This document shows, in pieces, positions 23,315 to 30,659 of a stretch of DNA of 31,046 bases. Location of the stretch: NCBI GenBank assembly GCA_023431345.1, contig JAEYWK010000259.1:1-31046 (forward strand), read 5' to 3'. The notes under the pieces are model-generated. The model made no database searches. It saw only the letters and a list, made by a program, of their open reading frames with translations, and was not told the origin of the DNA. Positions within the stretch are counted from its first letter, which is position 1; each line of letters opens with the position of its first letter. Position numbers and translations under genes: made by a program. This stretch comes from Pseudomonadota bacterium. Its GTDB lineage: Bacteria; Myxococcota_A; Polyangia; Polyangiales; Polyangiaceae.

Positions 23315-24376
23315 ATGCCGGCTCACCACTTGCCGCTCCTGGAGGAGCGACGCGACGAGCTCTCGAAGTGCGCGTACTGTCCCAAGCTGTGCCGCGCGAC
23401 GTGCGTCGTATCGGAAGCGGAGCCGCGCGAAGCGCTGACGCCCTGGGGGAAGATGACGAGCGCCTTCGACGCTGCTCGCGCCGGCGGCGTCAGCGCCGAC
23501 GCCGCGGAGCTGCCGTGGGCGTGCAGCAACTGCTTCCGCTGTCGCGAGGCGTGCGATCACCGAAATCCGGTCACCGAGACCCTGAACGACGCCCGCGCGG
23601 CATACGTCGCGCTCGGACGCGCGCCGGAGCCGGCGCGAAAGCTCTTGGCGCGAGCGCCCGAGCTTCGCTTGCGCCAGCGCGCCGCCGCCGCCGCCTTGGC
23701 TCGCGAAGCAGGGGACGAGCGCGCCGGGCGGGCTCTCTTGCTCGGATGCCGCTACGCTTCGTCCTTCCCCGATGAAGCGCGAGCGGCCGTGCGCTTGGCG
23801 CGCGCGCTCGGGGGCGACGTGGCCGTGCTCTCGGGCTGCTGCGGCTACTGGCAGCGCGCGGCCGGCGATCCGAAGGGCGCCGATCTCAGCCGCGATCAGC
23901 TGCGGGTCGAGCTCGGCGAACGCAGCCTGCTCGTCCTCGATCCGCGCTGCGCGCTCGAGCTGCGCGACCTCGGCGCGACCACGCTCGTCGAGCTCGCTGC
24001 GCGACACGAGGAGCGCTTCGCGCCTACGCGCGCCGGCGAGCGCTATCGCTACCACGATAGCTGCGCGCTCGGGCGGGGCTTGGGCCTCTACGACGAGCCG
24101 CGTCGCCTCTTGGCGCGCGTGACGGGGCAGCCGGTCCAGGAGCTGCCGACGTCGCGCCACCTCGCGCGCTGCTCGGGCGGGGGCGGGGTGCTGCCGGTGA
24201 CGATGCCGGCGGTGGCGAGCTACGCCGCGCGGCGCTTGGCGAGCGACCACCAAGCCGCGGGCGGGGGCACGCTCGTCACCGGCTGCGCGTCGAGCCTCTC
24301 GCAGCTGCGCCGGGCGGGCGAGCACGCGGTCGACCTGATCGCGCTGCTGGAAGGTAGGCTTGGGCGTGACGACTGA
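23315..24376 (+). CDS. CCG-domain (Fe-S)-binding protein, HdrD/GlpC-like
   Basis: The 353-residue cytoplasmic redox protein has two N-terminal Cys clusters: CAYCPKLCRATC (Cys19, 22, 26, 30) and CSNCFRCREAC (Cys70, 73, 76, 80). They resemble paired [4Fe-4S] sites, the first with a CX2CX3CX3C spacing. The C-terminal half resembles heterodisulfide-reductase CCG domains: LSGCCGYWQRAAGD (about 172-185), YHDSCALGRGLGLYDEPRRL, then CSGGGGVLPVTMPAVASYAA and TGCASSLSQLRR. In one CCG motif the first Cys pair is reduced to CS. Such proteins pass electrons between quinones or thiols and partners. It lies between two histidine kinases and overlaps the second, so a role in redox signalling is possible but inferred. 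Confidence 0.85.
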   Translation: MPAHHLPLLEERRDELSKCAYCPKLCRATCVVSEAEPREALTPWGKMTSAFDAARAGGVSADAAELPWACSNCFRCREACDHRNPVTETLNDARAAYVALGRAPEPARKLLARAPELRLRQRAAAAALAREAGDERAGRALLLGCRYASSFPDEARAAVRLARALGGDVAVLSGCCGYWQRAAGDPKGADLSRDQLRVELGERSLLVLDPRCALELRDLGATTLVELAARHEERFAPTRAGERYRYHDSCALGRGLGLYDEPRRLLARVTGQPVQELPTSRHLARCSGGGGVLPVTMPAVASYAARRLASDHQAAGGGTLVTGCASSLSQLRRAGEHAVDLIALLEGRLGRDD

Positions 24377-25865
24377 GCTGCGCCGGCGCCGGCCGGTGGC
24401 GGCGCGCGTGTTCGCGTCCTTCGCGCTGGTGGTGGTGGCGTTCGCCGCGGCGTCGGGCTTCAGCGTGTTCGTGCAGCGTCAGGCGGTGCGGGAGACGAAC
24501 CTGATTCGCTCCGGCTACCTGCCGCTGGCGCTAGCGGTGCGCGACGTGGTGGCCAAGCAGGACACCTGGAACACGCAGCTCAACCACATCACCTCGGCGC
24601 GCAATCCCGCCGATGTCCGGGTTTGGTTCGACTTCGCGTTGGTCGGCCGCCCGCGCCTGTATGCGGGCGCCCGCGCGGCCGTGTCGCGGTCTTTCCTCGA
24701 ACAGGGGACGAGCGAAGCGCAGCGGATCGGTCAGGAGCTGCTGCGCGCCATCGACGCGGCGGAGCGCTTCGTGGACGCCGACGCGGAGCGGCTGGATCGC
24801 TTGTTCGAGGCGCTCGACCGCCGCGACACGACCCAAGCCGAGCGGCTGCGCGACGAGCTGGTGACGCGCGGCTTCGAGCAAGGCGCGCGGCTCAGTCAGC
24901 TCGAGAAGCGCGTCGAGCAGAACGTGGACACGCTGGTGGCGCAGGCGCGCGTGCGCGAGCGGGTGGCGACATGGCTCCTGGTCTCGCTCACGCTCCTCAC
25001 CTTGGCTATCGGCGGCGGCATGGCGCTCTACGCGCGACGCATGCTGCTACCACTCGGTCTGGTGACCGAGCGCGCCAAGGCCGTGGCGCGCGGCGATCTG
25101 GAGCCTCGCTCACCGATCGTCTCGAGCGACGAGATTGGCGAGCTCTCCGCTACCTTCGAGGGCATGGTCAGCGCCATCGCGCGGGCCAACGAGCAGCTGC
25201 TGTCCACGGAGCGCCTCGCAACCATCGGCAAGATGGCGGCGCACGTCACGCACGAGATTCGGAACCCCCTCTCGTCGATCGCGCTCAACCTGGAGCTGCT
25301 CGAAGAGGAGCTGCCAGCGAACGCCGAGGAAGCCAACAACTTGCTGCGCGCCATCAAGGCCGAGGTCGAGCGCCTGTCGGGCTTGAGCGAGCAATACCTG
25401 TCGGTAGCGCGCCAGCGCCCGCAGGAGAAGCGCCCGGAAAACCTGGGGGAGATCGTGGACGAAGCGTGCGAGTTCGTGCGGCGCGAGCTCGCTCAAGCCG
25501 GCGTCACCCTGGAGGTCGACGACGACGCCCGCGACGCGGTGCTGCCGGTGGACGAGGCGCAGATTCGCCAGGCCCTGCTCAATCTGCTGCGCAACGCGCG
25601 CGAGGCGATGCCACATGGCGGCCGAGTCAAAGTCAGCCTACGACGCGCCGACGCAGGCTTCGACCTGATCGTCGACGACGAGGGCGTCGGCATGCCCGCC
25701 ACCACCCGCGAGCGCTTGTTCGAGCCCTTCTTCACTACCAAGCAACACGGCACGGGGCTCGGCCTCGCCATCACCCGCCAAATCGCCGAAGCCCACGGCG
25801 GCAGCATCCGCGTCGAAGCGCGCGAGCCGCGCGGCACGCGCATCGTCGTGCATTTGGCGGCTTGA
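24366..25865 (+). CDS. Membrane HAMP histidine kinase
   Basis: The product of about 499 residues has TM1 near 15-37, a periplasmic helical sensor region of about 165 residues, TM2 near 202-222 (WLLVSLTLLTLAIGGGMALY) and a HAMP domain following. HisKA carries His296 in MAAHVTHEIRNPLSSIALNL. The ATPase domain has LLNLLRNAREAMPHGG, DDEGVGMP, FEPFFTTKQHGTGLGLAITR. It resembles NtrB-like or ZraS-like kinases. The GTG at 24366 was chosen because AGG/GGTAGG sits at suitable spacing; TTG at 24360 is the alternative. It overlaps the Fe-S gene by 11 bases, so the two are coupled. Confidence 0.9.
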   Translation: MTTELRRRRPVAARVFASFALVVVAFAAASGFSVFVQRQAVRETNLIRSGYLPLALAVRDVVAKQDTWNTQLNHITSARNPADVRVWFDFALVGRPRLYAGARAAVSRSFLEQGTSEAQRIGQELLRAIDAAERFVDADAERLDRLFEALDRRDTTQAERLRDELVTRGFEQGARLSQLEKRVEQNVDTLVAQARVRERVATWLLVSLTLLTLAIGGGMALYARRMLLPLGLVTERAKAVARGDLEPRSPIVSSDEIGELSATFEGMVSAIARANEQLLSTERLATIGKMAAHVTHEIRNPLSSIALNLELLEEELPANAEEANNLLRAIKAEVERLSGLSEQYLSVARQRPQEKRPENLGEIVDEACEFVRRELAQAGVTLEVDDDARDAVLPVDEAQIRQALLNLLRNAREAMPHGGRVKVSLRRADAGFDLIVDDEGVGMPATTRERLFEPFFTTKQHGTGLGLAITRQIAEAHGGSIRVEAREPRGTRIVVHLAA

Positions 25866-25907
25866 CCGCGCGGGGGCTTCGGTGAGCGGCCGCGCCGTGA
25901 CAGGCGG

Positions 25908-26906
25908 CTAGTTCTTACCGATCGGAACCAAATCGAAATGGCTGCCGACGGAGAAGGTGAACCAGGCGTGTCCGTCCGCTTCGTCGAGCGAGCGCGTGAG
26001 GGGCACGACGGTGCCGCTGGGCGAGACGCTCTCGGCGCTGCCGAAGCCGCCGACCCCGATCGTGAGCAGCGATGAGAACGACACCATCCGGCTCATGCGG
26101 TACTCGGCGCCCAGGCCCAAGCGCGCCTCGAACGGCGCGTCGGTGAACTGGTACTCGTAGCCGTTCTCGAAGAACGTGCGGGCGCGGCGGTAGCCGACGG
26201 CGACCTCCGTCAGGAAGGCGAGTTTGTTGGGGTTCGAGCTCGCGCGCAGGCCGATCGCCCAGAAATCGCTCTCTGCGCCGTCTTGCGCGCCGATGCTCTC
26301 GTCGTCGCCGGAGCCGAGCTGCGCGCGCTCCCAGAGCACGAAGATGTTGTAGCTGCGCGAGAGCCGAACCCCAACGTCGAGCTCGAGCAGGGGCCCCGAC
26401 GACGCGTAGTCACTCCAGGGCTTGCCGTCGAGGCGGTAGCCGGACACTCCCGATGCCGACACGGGCCGCGCCTGCGCCCACACGTTCCCGAAGGGCACGA
26501 ACCAGCCCACGCGCACGCCCGCCCAGAGCGCCGTGCGAGGCGCCAGGTGCGAGACGCGCGGCGGGGGCGGCGGCTCGTACGGAGCGGCTCCACCGGGTAG
26601 CGGTGGCTCGAACGCGCCGGGAACGGGGGCGGCGCCAGGCGGCTCCACGTAGTACTGATTGCCGGGCGGCGTGGCGGTGGCGGGAGCGGCCGGCTCTGCA
26701 GGCCTCGGCTCCGTCGAGTCAGCGGCTGAGTCCGCGCTCGCTGCGGATGTCGCGGGTGGCGTCGCGCCGCCCGTGCTCGGAACGGGAGCCGACCCGGCGC
26801 TCGGCGCGGCGGCCGCCGCCGGCTCGACGGGATTTACCGGCACCTGGGCCCACGCCGCGGCCGGCAATGCAGTGACCATTCCAATGAGAGCGGCAACGCG
26901 CGTCAT
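25908..26906 (-). CDS. Outer-membrane beta-barrel protein with Pro/Ala-rich N-terminal region
   Basis: The 332-residue product has a Sec signal, MTRVAALIGMVTALPAAAWA. A low-complexity Ala/Pro/Ser region of about 95 residues follows, then a C-terminal domain of about 215 residues with alternating hydrophobic and aromatic strands: TALWAGVRVGWFVPFGNVWA, LLELDVGVRLSRSYNIFVLW, FLTEVAVGYRRARTFFENGY, FEARLGLGAEYRMSRMVSFS. This suggests an 8-stranded OmpA/OMP_b-brl-type barrel. The role is unknown. The ATG at 26906 was chosen because it begins the signal; the longer frame to 27290 is spurious. It is divergent from the ATP-synthase genes and convergent with the HAMP kinase. Confidence 0.75.
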   Translation of the reverse strand: MTRVAALIGMVTALPAAAWAQVPVNPVEPAAAAAPSAGSAPVPSTGGATPPATSAASADSAADSTEPRPAEPAAPATATPPGNQYYVEPPGAAPVPGAFEPPLPGGAAPYEPPPPPRVSHLAPRTALWAGVRVGWFVPFGNVWAQARPVSASGVSGYRLDGKPWSDYASSGPLLELDVGVRLSRSYNIFVLWERAQLGSGDDESIGAQDGAESDFWAIGLRASSNPNKLAFLTEVAVGYRRARTFFENGYEYQFTDAPFEARLGLGAEYRMSRMVSFSSLLTIGVGGFGSAESVSPSGTVVPLTRSLDEADGHAWFTFSVGSHFDLVPIGKN

Positions 26907-26918
26907 CGGACTGGACCA

Positions 26919-26935
26919 TAGCACGCAGCGTGCTA
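26919..26935. promoter_or_regulatory. Palindrome between the barrel gene and atp genes
   Basis: TAGCACG-CAG-CGTGCTA is a perfect inverted repeat with 7-base arms, 13 bases upstream of the barrel ATG and about 70 upstream of the atpZ-like start. Its length and site suit an operator for a dimeric regulator of one or both divergent units. No matching regulator is seen. Confidence 0.35.
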
Positions 26936-27005
26936 GTGCCCGCGCATCAAGCCTCCCGCTGTTCAACAAGACTGGAAAGCCCTGGGTAACTACGGGACCT
27001 TGGGG

Positions 27006-27230
27006 ATGGAGGTCGTGCTCAGCGTGGTGGTGGGCCTCTTCGGTGGTCAGTGGCTCGACAAGAAGCTGGGCACCGGCGGCTGGCTGACCTGGATTGGATT
27101 CGCTTACGGGCTTGCAGCCGCGGCACGCGCCATCTATCGAGCGGTCCAAAAGTCGAACCGCGAAGCCGAGGCGGCCGAGCGGCGCGAGCAAGAAGCACGA
27201 AAGAGCTACGGCGAAGATGGCCAGAAGTGA
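27006..27230 (+). CDS. atpZ: AtpZ/AtpI-type ATP-synthase assembly protein
   Basis: The product of about 74 residues is a two-helix membrane protein of the F0F1-ATPase accessory type (PF09527 pattern): MEVVLSVVVGLFGGQWLDKK, then LGTGGWLTWIGFAYGLAAAA and a charged C-terminus. These proteins help Mg uptake or c-ring assembly. The start is unsure. The frame stays open upstream to a TAG at 26934, and residues such as K-A-L-G-N-Y-G-T-L-G just ahead look family-like, but the only near-cognate upstream codons are TTG 27000, CTG 26982 and ATC 26946. ATG 27006 has only weak GGGA at 8 bases. Its end overlaps atpI by 14 bases. Confidence 0.75.
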   Translation: MEVVLSVVVGLFGGQWLDKKLGTGGWLTWIGFAYGLAAAARAIYRAVQKSNREAEAAERREQEARKSYGEDGQK

Positions 27231-27639
27231 CGAAGACAACGGACTGCGCGCTGCGCTGTGGGGCGTCGCGCTCACGGGCGCCGCGCTCACGCTGGCGTCG
27301 CCGTTCGTGCTCGGTCAGAGCGGCGTGCTCGGGGTCGCGCTCGGCTCCGCCCTCGCCGGCTTCAACCTGTGGGCGCTCGCGCGCATCGTGCGTGCGTTCA
27401 TCAACGGCGCCGGCTTGCCGTGGGCGATCTTGGCCGCGCTCAAGCTGATTGGTCTGCTCGCGGTCGTGGCGCTGCTCTTGAAGCTGGGCGTCACCACCGT
27501 GGTCCCGCTCGCGATCGGCTACCTGGCGATGCCGGTCGGCATCGTCTGCGCACAGCTTTCGATGGCGCGCCCGCGCGCCGCAACCTCACCCAGTATTCAA
27601 GGCGAAATCTCAGAAGATTCCCGCCCCGAAGGTCGATAG
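27217..27639 (+). CDS. atpI: AtpI-like ATP synthase subunit I
   Basis: The 140-residue protein has four hydrophobic helices: LRAALWGVALTGAALTLASP, GVLGVALGSALAGFNLWALA, AILAALKLIGLLAVVALLLK and TVVPLAIGYLAMPVGIVCAQ. The placement of ALKLIGLLAVV and AIGYLAMPVGI is similar to the ATP synthase I (PF03899) family. It is thought to help assemble the c-ring. The TAG immediately precedes the atpB ATG, so coupling is likely. Start ATG 27217 has GAAG nearby; earlier starts overlap atpZ far more. Confidence 0.75.
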   Translation: MARSDEDNGLRAALWGVALTGAALTLASPFVLGQSGVLGVALGSALAGFNLWALARIVRAFINGAGLPWAILAALKLIGLLAVVALLLKLGVTTVVPLAIGYLAMPVGIVCAQLSMARPRAATSPSIQGEISEDSRPEGR

Positions 27640-28416
27640 ATGCCCGAACATTCCTCTTGGCTTACGCTGATCTTGTCGCACTTCCGCGAGACGCTCGACC
27701 ACAACGCCGACGCGCTCGGTGACACCGTCGTCGGTGGTCACTCGCCCACTTGGCAGAGCTTCGAAGGTCTCGCGGCGTCGCTGTTCGTTCTGCTGCTGAT
27801 CTTGCTGATCGCGGCGCGCGTTCGCTCGCGCCTGAACCAGACCGACGAAGCCATCATCCCCGAAGACAAGCTCACCCTCCGCACGTTCATGGAGGCGTTC
27901 CTCGCGTACTTCTACGATCTCGCCAAGAGCGTCATGGATGCCGAGCGCGCGAAGAAGTACTTCCCCCTCATCGGCACCGCCGCCGTGTTCGTATTCTTCT
28001 CGAACGTGATGGCGCTCATCCCCGGCATGCCGGTGGCCACCAGCAACTTGAGCATCACCCTCGGCACCGCGCTCGTGGTGTTCGTGCTGTTCAACGCCTA
28101 CGGTCTCATGACCAACGGCTTCGGCTACATCGCGCACCTGGCCGGCCCGGCTTGGTACCTCGCGCCGCTGATGTTTCCCATCGAGGTCATCTCGCTGTGC
28201 GTGCGCCCCGTCACCTTGGCCGTTCGTCTGATGGTGAACATGGCCGCCGACCACTTGATGCTCGGCCTCTTCATGTCGCTCGTCGCCGTCGTGGTGCCGA
28301 TTCCGGTGATGCTGCTCGGGTGCTTGGTGGTGTTGATTCAGACGCTGGTCTTCACCATGCTGACCTGCATCTATATCGGGATGGCCACCGAACACGAGGC
28401 GCACGGCGCTCACTGA
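27640..28416 (+). CDS. atpB: ATP synthase Fo subunit a
   Basis: The 258-residue inner-membrane subunit forms the proton or sodium half-channels against the c-ring. Five to six hydrophobic segments are present. FFSNVMALIPGMPVATSNLS is the central family motif, and LCVRPVTLAVRLMVNMAADH contains the essential helix Arg (second Arg of the pair, in AVRL). The C-terminal LIQTLVFTMLTCIYIGMA is also diagnostic. The start follows the atpI stop directly. The next gene, atpE, is separated by 176 bases. Confidence 0.95.
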   Translation: MPEHSSWLTLILSHFRETLDHNADALGDTVVGGHSPTWQSFEGLAASLFVLLLILLIAARVRSRLNQTDEAIIPEDKLTLRTFMEAFLAYFYDLAKSVMDAERAKKYFPLIGTAAVFVFFSNVMALIPGMPVATSNLSITLGTALVVFVLFNAYGLMTNGFGYIAHLAGPAWYLAPLMFPIEVISLCVRPVTLAVRLMVNMAADHLMLGLFMSLVAVVVPIPVMLLGCLVVLIQTLVFTMLTCIYIGMATEHEAHGAH

Positions 28417-28592
28417 CCAGCGATCCCGCCTGACACACCGATCCGCTGCCATTCGATCTTCGGTTCAACGTCGAAAACGAGTGGCACGGGGAACGAAAAC
28501 GAACTAAGAGCGGGCGGCGAAAACTACCCCTGCCGAACCTGGCAGGTCTTCGGCGCCCAGCGCGCCAACGCGGAGTAGAAGGAGTCCTTTTA
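28417..28592 (+). promoter_or_regulatory. atpB-atpE intergenic region with spaced CGAAAAC repeats
   Basis: These 176 bases carry three direct repeats, CGAAAACGA at 28472-28480, CGAAAACGA at 28494-28502 and CGAAAACTA at 28518-28526, spaced 22 and 24 bases start-to-start. A hairpin, GCCGAA with TTCGGC enclosing CCTGGCAGG, is at about 28532-28553, and AAGGAG lies 9 bases before the atpE ATG. It may hold an extra promoter or processing site that raises subunit c output, which is needed in about ten copies per enzyme. Confidence 0.4.
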
Positions 28593-28910
28593 ATGTCGAA
28601 GAACAAGCTCAAGCTTGCCAGTGCTGCCCTCGCTACGTTCACCGCCACGCCGGCCTTCGCGCAGGCCGAGGGCGCTTCGAGCGGCTCGGGTTCCGCTGCC
28701 GCGATCGGCGCCGCCATCGCGATCGGCTTGGCCGTGCTCGGTGGTAGCCTCGGTCAGGGCCGCGCCGCCGCCGCCGCGCTCGAAGGCATCAGCCGTAACC
28801 CCGGCGCTGCCCCGCGCATTCAGACCCCGATGATTCTCGGTCTGGCGCTGATGGAGTCGCTGGTGCTGTTCGCGTTCATCATCGCGTTCTTGCTCACGGG
28901 CAAGATCTGA
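28593..28910 (+). CDS. atpE: ATP synthase Fo subunit c with N-terminal signal-like leader
   Basis: The 105-residue product starts with an export-signal-like leader, MSKNKLKLASAALATFTATPAFAQ, predicted to be cleaved after TPAFA. The mature two-helix c subunit follows: IGAAIAIGLAVLGGSLGQGR, the loop SRNPGAAPRIQTP, and MILGLALMESLVLFAFIIAF. The ion-binding carboxylate is Glu88. Gln55 in helix 1 and Ser89 next to Glu88 match two ligands of Na-binding c-rings, but the Thr and Tyr that follow in Ilyobacter are Leu and Phe. The ribosome-binding site AGAAGGAG is strong. No atpF or F1 genes follow. Confidence 0.95.
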   Translation: MSKNKLKLASAALATFTATPAFAQAEGASSGSGSAAAIGAAIAIGLAVLGGSLGQGRAAAAALEGISRNPGAAPRIQTPMILGLALMESLVLFAFIIAFLLTGKI

Positions 28911-28947
28911 AGCCAACGCGCTCCGCGTTCCCGCGGGCTGAGTCAGG

Positions 28948-28966
28948 GGCGACGTCAGTCGTCGCC
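28948..28966. terminator. Convergent hairpin after atpE and the TerB-like gene
   Basis: GGCGACG at 28948-28954 pairs with CGTCGCC at 28960-28966; the TerB-like stop codon lies in the loop. A second hairpin, AACGCG-CTC-CGCGTT, is at 28915-28929, right after atpE. They could end transcription from both sides, although T-runs are missing. Confidence 0.4.
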
Positions 28967-29401
28967 AATCTGGCTCAGCCCCGCGGAAAGTCGCGAGCGC
29001 AGCTCGAGTAGGTCGAACGAGCCCGGCGCTGAGCGCTGAGCGATGCCGCGCACCGCGTTGTGCGCGCGATCGCGGGCAACCGCCGACAGACCGAGGCGAT
29101 CTCCGAGTAGCTGCAGCGCAGCCGCCTCCGCGTCCGACTCTTTGCCGTCGACCTCTGCCATCCAGCACGCGCTGGCGTAAGTGAACAGGCGCGTGAGCCG
29201 GTTCATGCGTAGCGTCTCCACCTCCTCGAGCGTCACGCGGCTCGACAGCGCGCGCTCCACCGCGACCAGGTCCTCGCCTTGAACGAGCAGCTGTTGGGCG
29301 GCCTGACGCAGCGCTTGGCTCTCGCGCTCGTCCAGCGTTCCGTCGGCCCAGGCGACGGCGGAAATGGCGAGCAGCGTATCGCGACCGATTGTGAGATCCA
29401 T
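28955..29401 (-). CDS. TerB-like acidic helical protein
   Basis: The 148-residue soluble protein has two Asp-rich metal-site-like helices typical of the TerB family: ISAVAWADGTLDERESQALR (about residues 11-30) and AEVDGKESDAEAAALQLLGD about 65 residues later. It is small, all-helical and without a signal. TerB relatives bind Ca at the membrane and take part in stress and signalling complexes; its role here is unknown. The ATG at 29401 has GGAGAG 6 bases upstream; the longer frame to 29506 overlaps the next gene and is rejected. Confidence 0.75.
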   Translation of the reverse strand: MDLTIGRDTLLAISAVAWADGTLDERESQALRQAAQQLLVQGEDLVAVERALSSRVTLEEVETLRMNRLTRLFTYASACWMAEVDGKESDAEAAALQLLGDRLGLSAVARDRAHNAVRGIAQRSAPGSFDLLELRSRLSAGLSQIGDD

Positions 29402-29421
29402 CTCTGACTCTCCGAGGTTTA

Positions 29422-30651
29422 CTACCGCACGCGCACCAAGCTTCCTTGGTCGTAGACCGTGGGCAGCGCCGCTGTCCAGCCAGTCGGCAAGCGCGGCCCT
29501 GCCCAATCGAACACGCGCTCAGCATCGACGGGGCTGAGGTTGACGCAGCCGTGGCTCTGAACGCGACCGAAGGCGCGGTGCCAAAACGTCCCGTGGAGGC
29601 CGACGCCTTGGTTGAAGTACATGACCCACGGCACCGCCTGGATGGCGTAGGCCTCGTTCGCCTCGAGGTTCTCGAGGTTGTCCATGTCGCTCTGCAGTAG
29701 CTTGACCCAGATGCGCTGCTCGCCCTTCGGGGTCGCGAGCTCGCTGCCGTCGCGACCCCGCCCCGTCGAGATGAGCGTCGAGAACACAGGATGATCCCCG
29801 ACATAGGCCGTCAGCGTCTGGGACGAAAGCTCCACGTCGAACCAGCGCTCACCCGCCTTGACGCTCGCCGGCCGTGCACCCAGCGAAGGGCGCGCGACGT
29901 CGGCGGCCAGCAGCCACTCGTCGGGGCCGATACGGAGCCAGGCCTTGCCGCCCTGCTGGCGGCTTTCGAGCACCTGCACGCGCGTCTGTCGCGGTACCAG
30001 CTCTTTCCGTGGCGCGCCGCCGGGCGCCTGGCGTAGCTGGGCGCGCTCGGCCCTCACCCAGCCGACGTCGAGCGCGTCTCCTGCGGCCAGGGCCGCGCCA
30101 CGGAAGAGCGGGGCGCTGACGCGGCGCAGGTCGCGGAGCGGGAGCCAGAAGCCGTGAGTGGTCAGGCCGTAGCGCTCCCCGCCCGGCTTCTGGCCTTCAC
30201 GGGTGATGCCGACCCCAAAGCCCGGCAGCAGCTGGGTTTCCGGGACGCCCTCTTCGGCGACGAGCAGATCGCGGTAGCCAAACGTGCCGTCCGGGCCAAC
30301 GAAGTAATAATCGTGGGGCAGGCCCTCGCGGCTGCGTTCGCGCGCTGCCTCGGCGGGCGCGGCCGCGGCTGAAGCCGCCGCGCCCTCTTCGCAGATCCAG
30401 GCGAGCGGGCCCACGGAGAGCCAGCGCCCCGCGCAGCCTCCTCCTCGCGCGATCTCGAAGACAGGCAGCCGGGCGCCCTGTTCGGCGGCGCCTCGTCTTG
30501 CCGCGCCCTTACTTGGCTCCGTAAAGAGCGGTTCGTCACGTCGCAGCACGAGCACGCTGCGCACGCCTTCGAGCGCGTCCCGCGCTGCGAGCGTCGCTGT
30601 CGCGCTGCTCATCGGAACGAGCAGCGCGGCAGCTACGAGTGATCGCCGCAA
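29422..30651 (-). CDS. L,D-transpeptidase (YkuD domain), periplasmic
   Basis: The 409-residue product has a Sec signal, MRRSLVAAALLVPMSSATAT. A long N-terminal region with SH3-like segments follows (for example WLSVGPLAWICEEG and KAWLRIGPDEWLLAADVARP). The C-terminal YkuD domain begins RWFDVELSSQTLTAYVGDHP. The active site is HGTFWHRAFGRVQSHGCVNL, with nucleophile Cys369 in SHGC. These enzymes make 3-3 peptidoglycan cross-links or attach proteins. The start is a TTG at 30651 with GAGGG 5 bases upstream; a GTG at 30693 would overlap the FHA gene and bury the signal. It is downstream of the FHA gene in the same direction, with a 9-base gap. Confidence 0.88.
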   Translation of the reverse strand: MRRSLVAAALLVPMSSATATLAARDALEGVRSVLVLRRDEPLFTEPSKGAARRGAAEQGARLPVFEIARGGGCAGRWLSVGPLAWICEEGAAASAAAAPAEAARERSREGLPHDYYFVGPDGTFGYRDLLVAEEGVPETQLLPGFGVGITREGQKPGGERYGLTTHGFWLPLRDLRRVSAPLFRGAALAAGDALDVGWVRAERAQLRQAPGGAPRKELVPRQTRVQVLESRQQGGKAWLRIGPDEWLLAADVARPSLGARPASVKAGERWFDVELSSQTLTAYVGDHPVFSTLISTGRGRDGSELATPKGEQRIWVKLLQSDMDNLENLEANEAYAIQAVPWVMYFNQGVGLHGTFWHRAFGRVQSHGCVNLSPVDAERVFDWAGPRLPTGWTAALPTVYDQGSLVRVR

Positions 30652-30659
30652 GCGCGCCC

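Noticed and set aside
24623..25885. 420-codon plus-strand frame inside the HAMP kinase
   Set aside because: It is an Arg/Gly/Ala-rich alternative frame; the kinase frame has clear motifs.
28590..29804. 404-codon minus-strand frame over atpE, the TerB-like gene and the transpeptidase
   Set aside because: It is a shadow frame crossing three supported genes.
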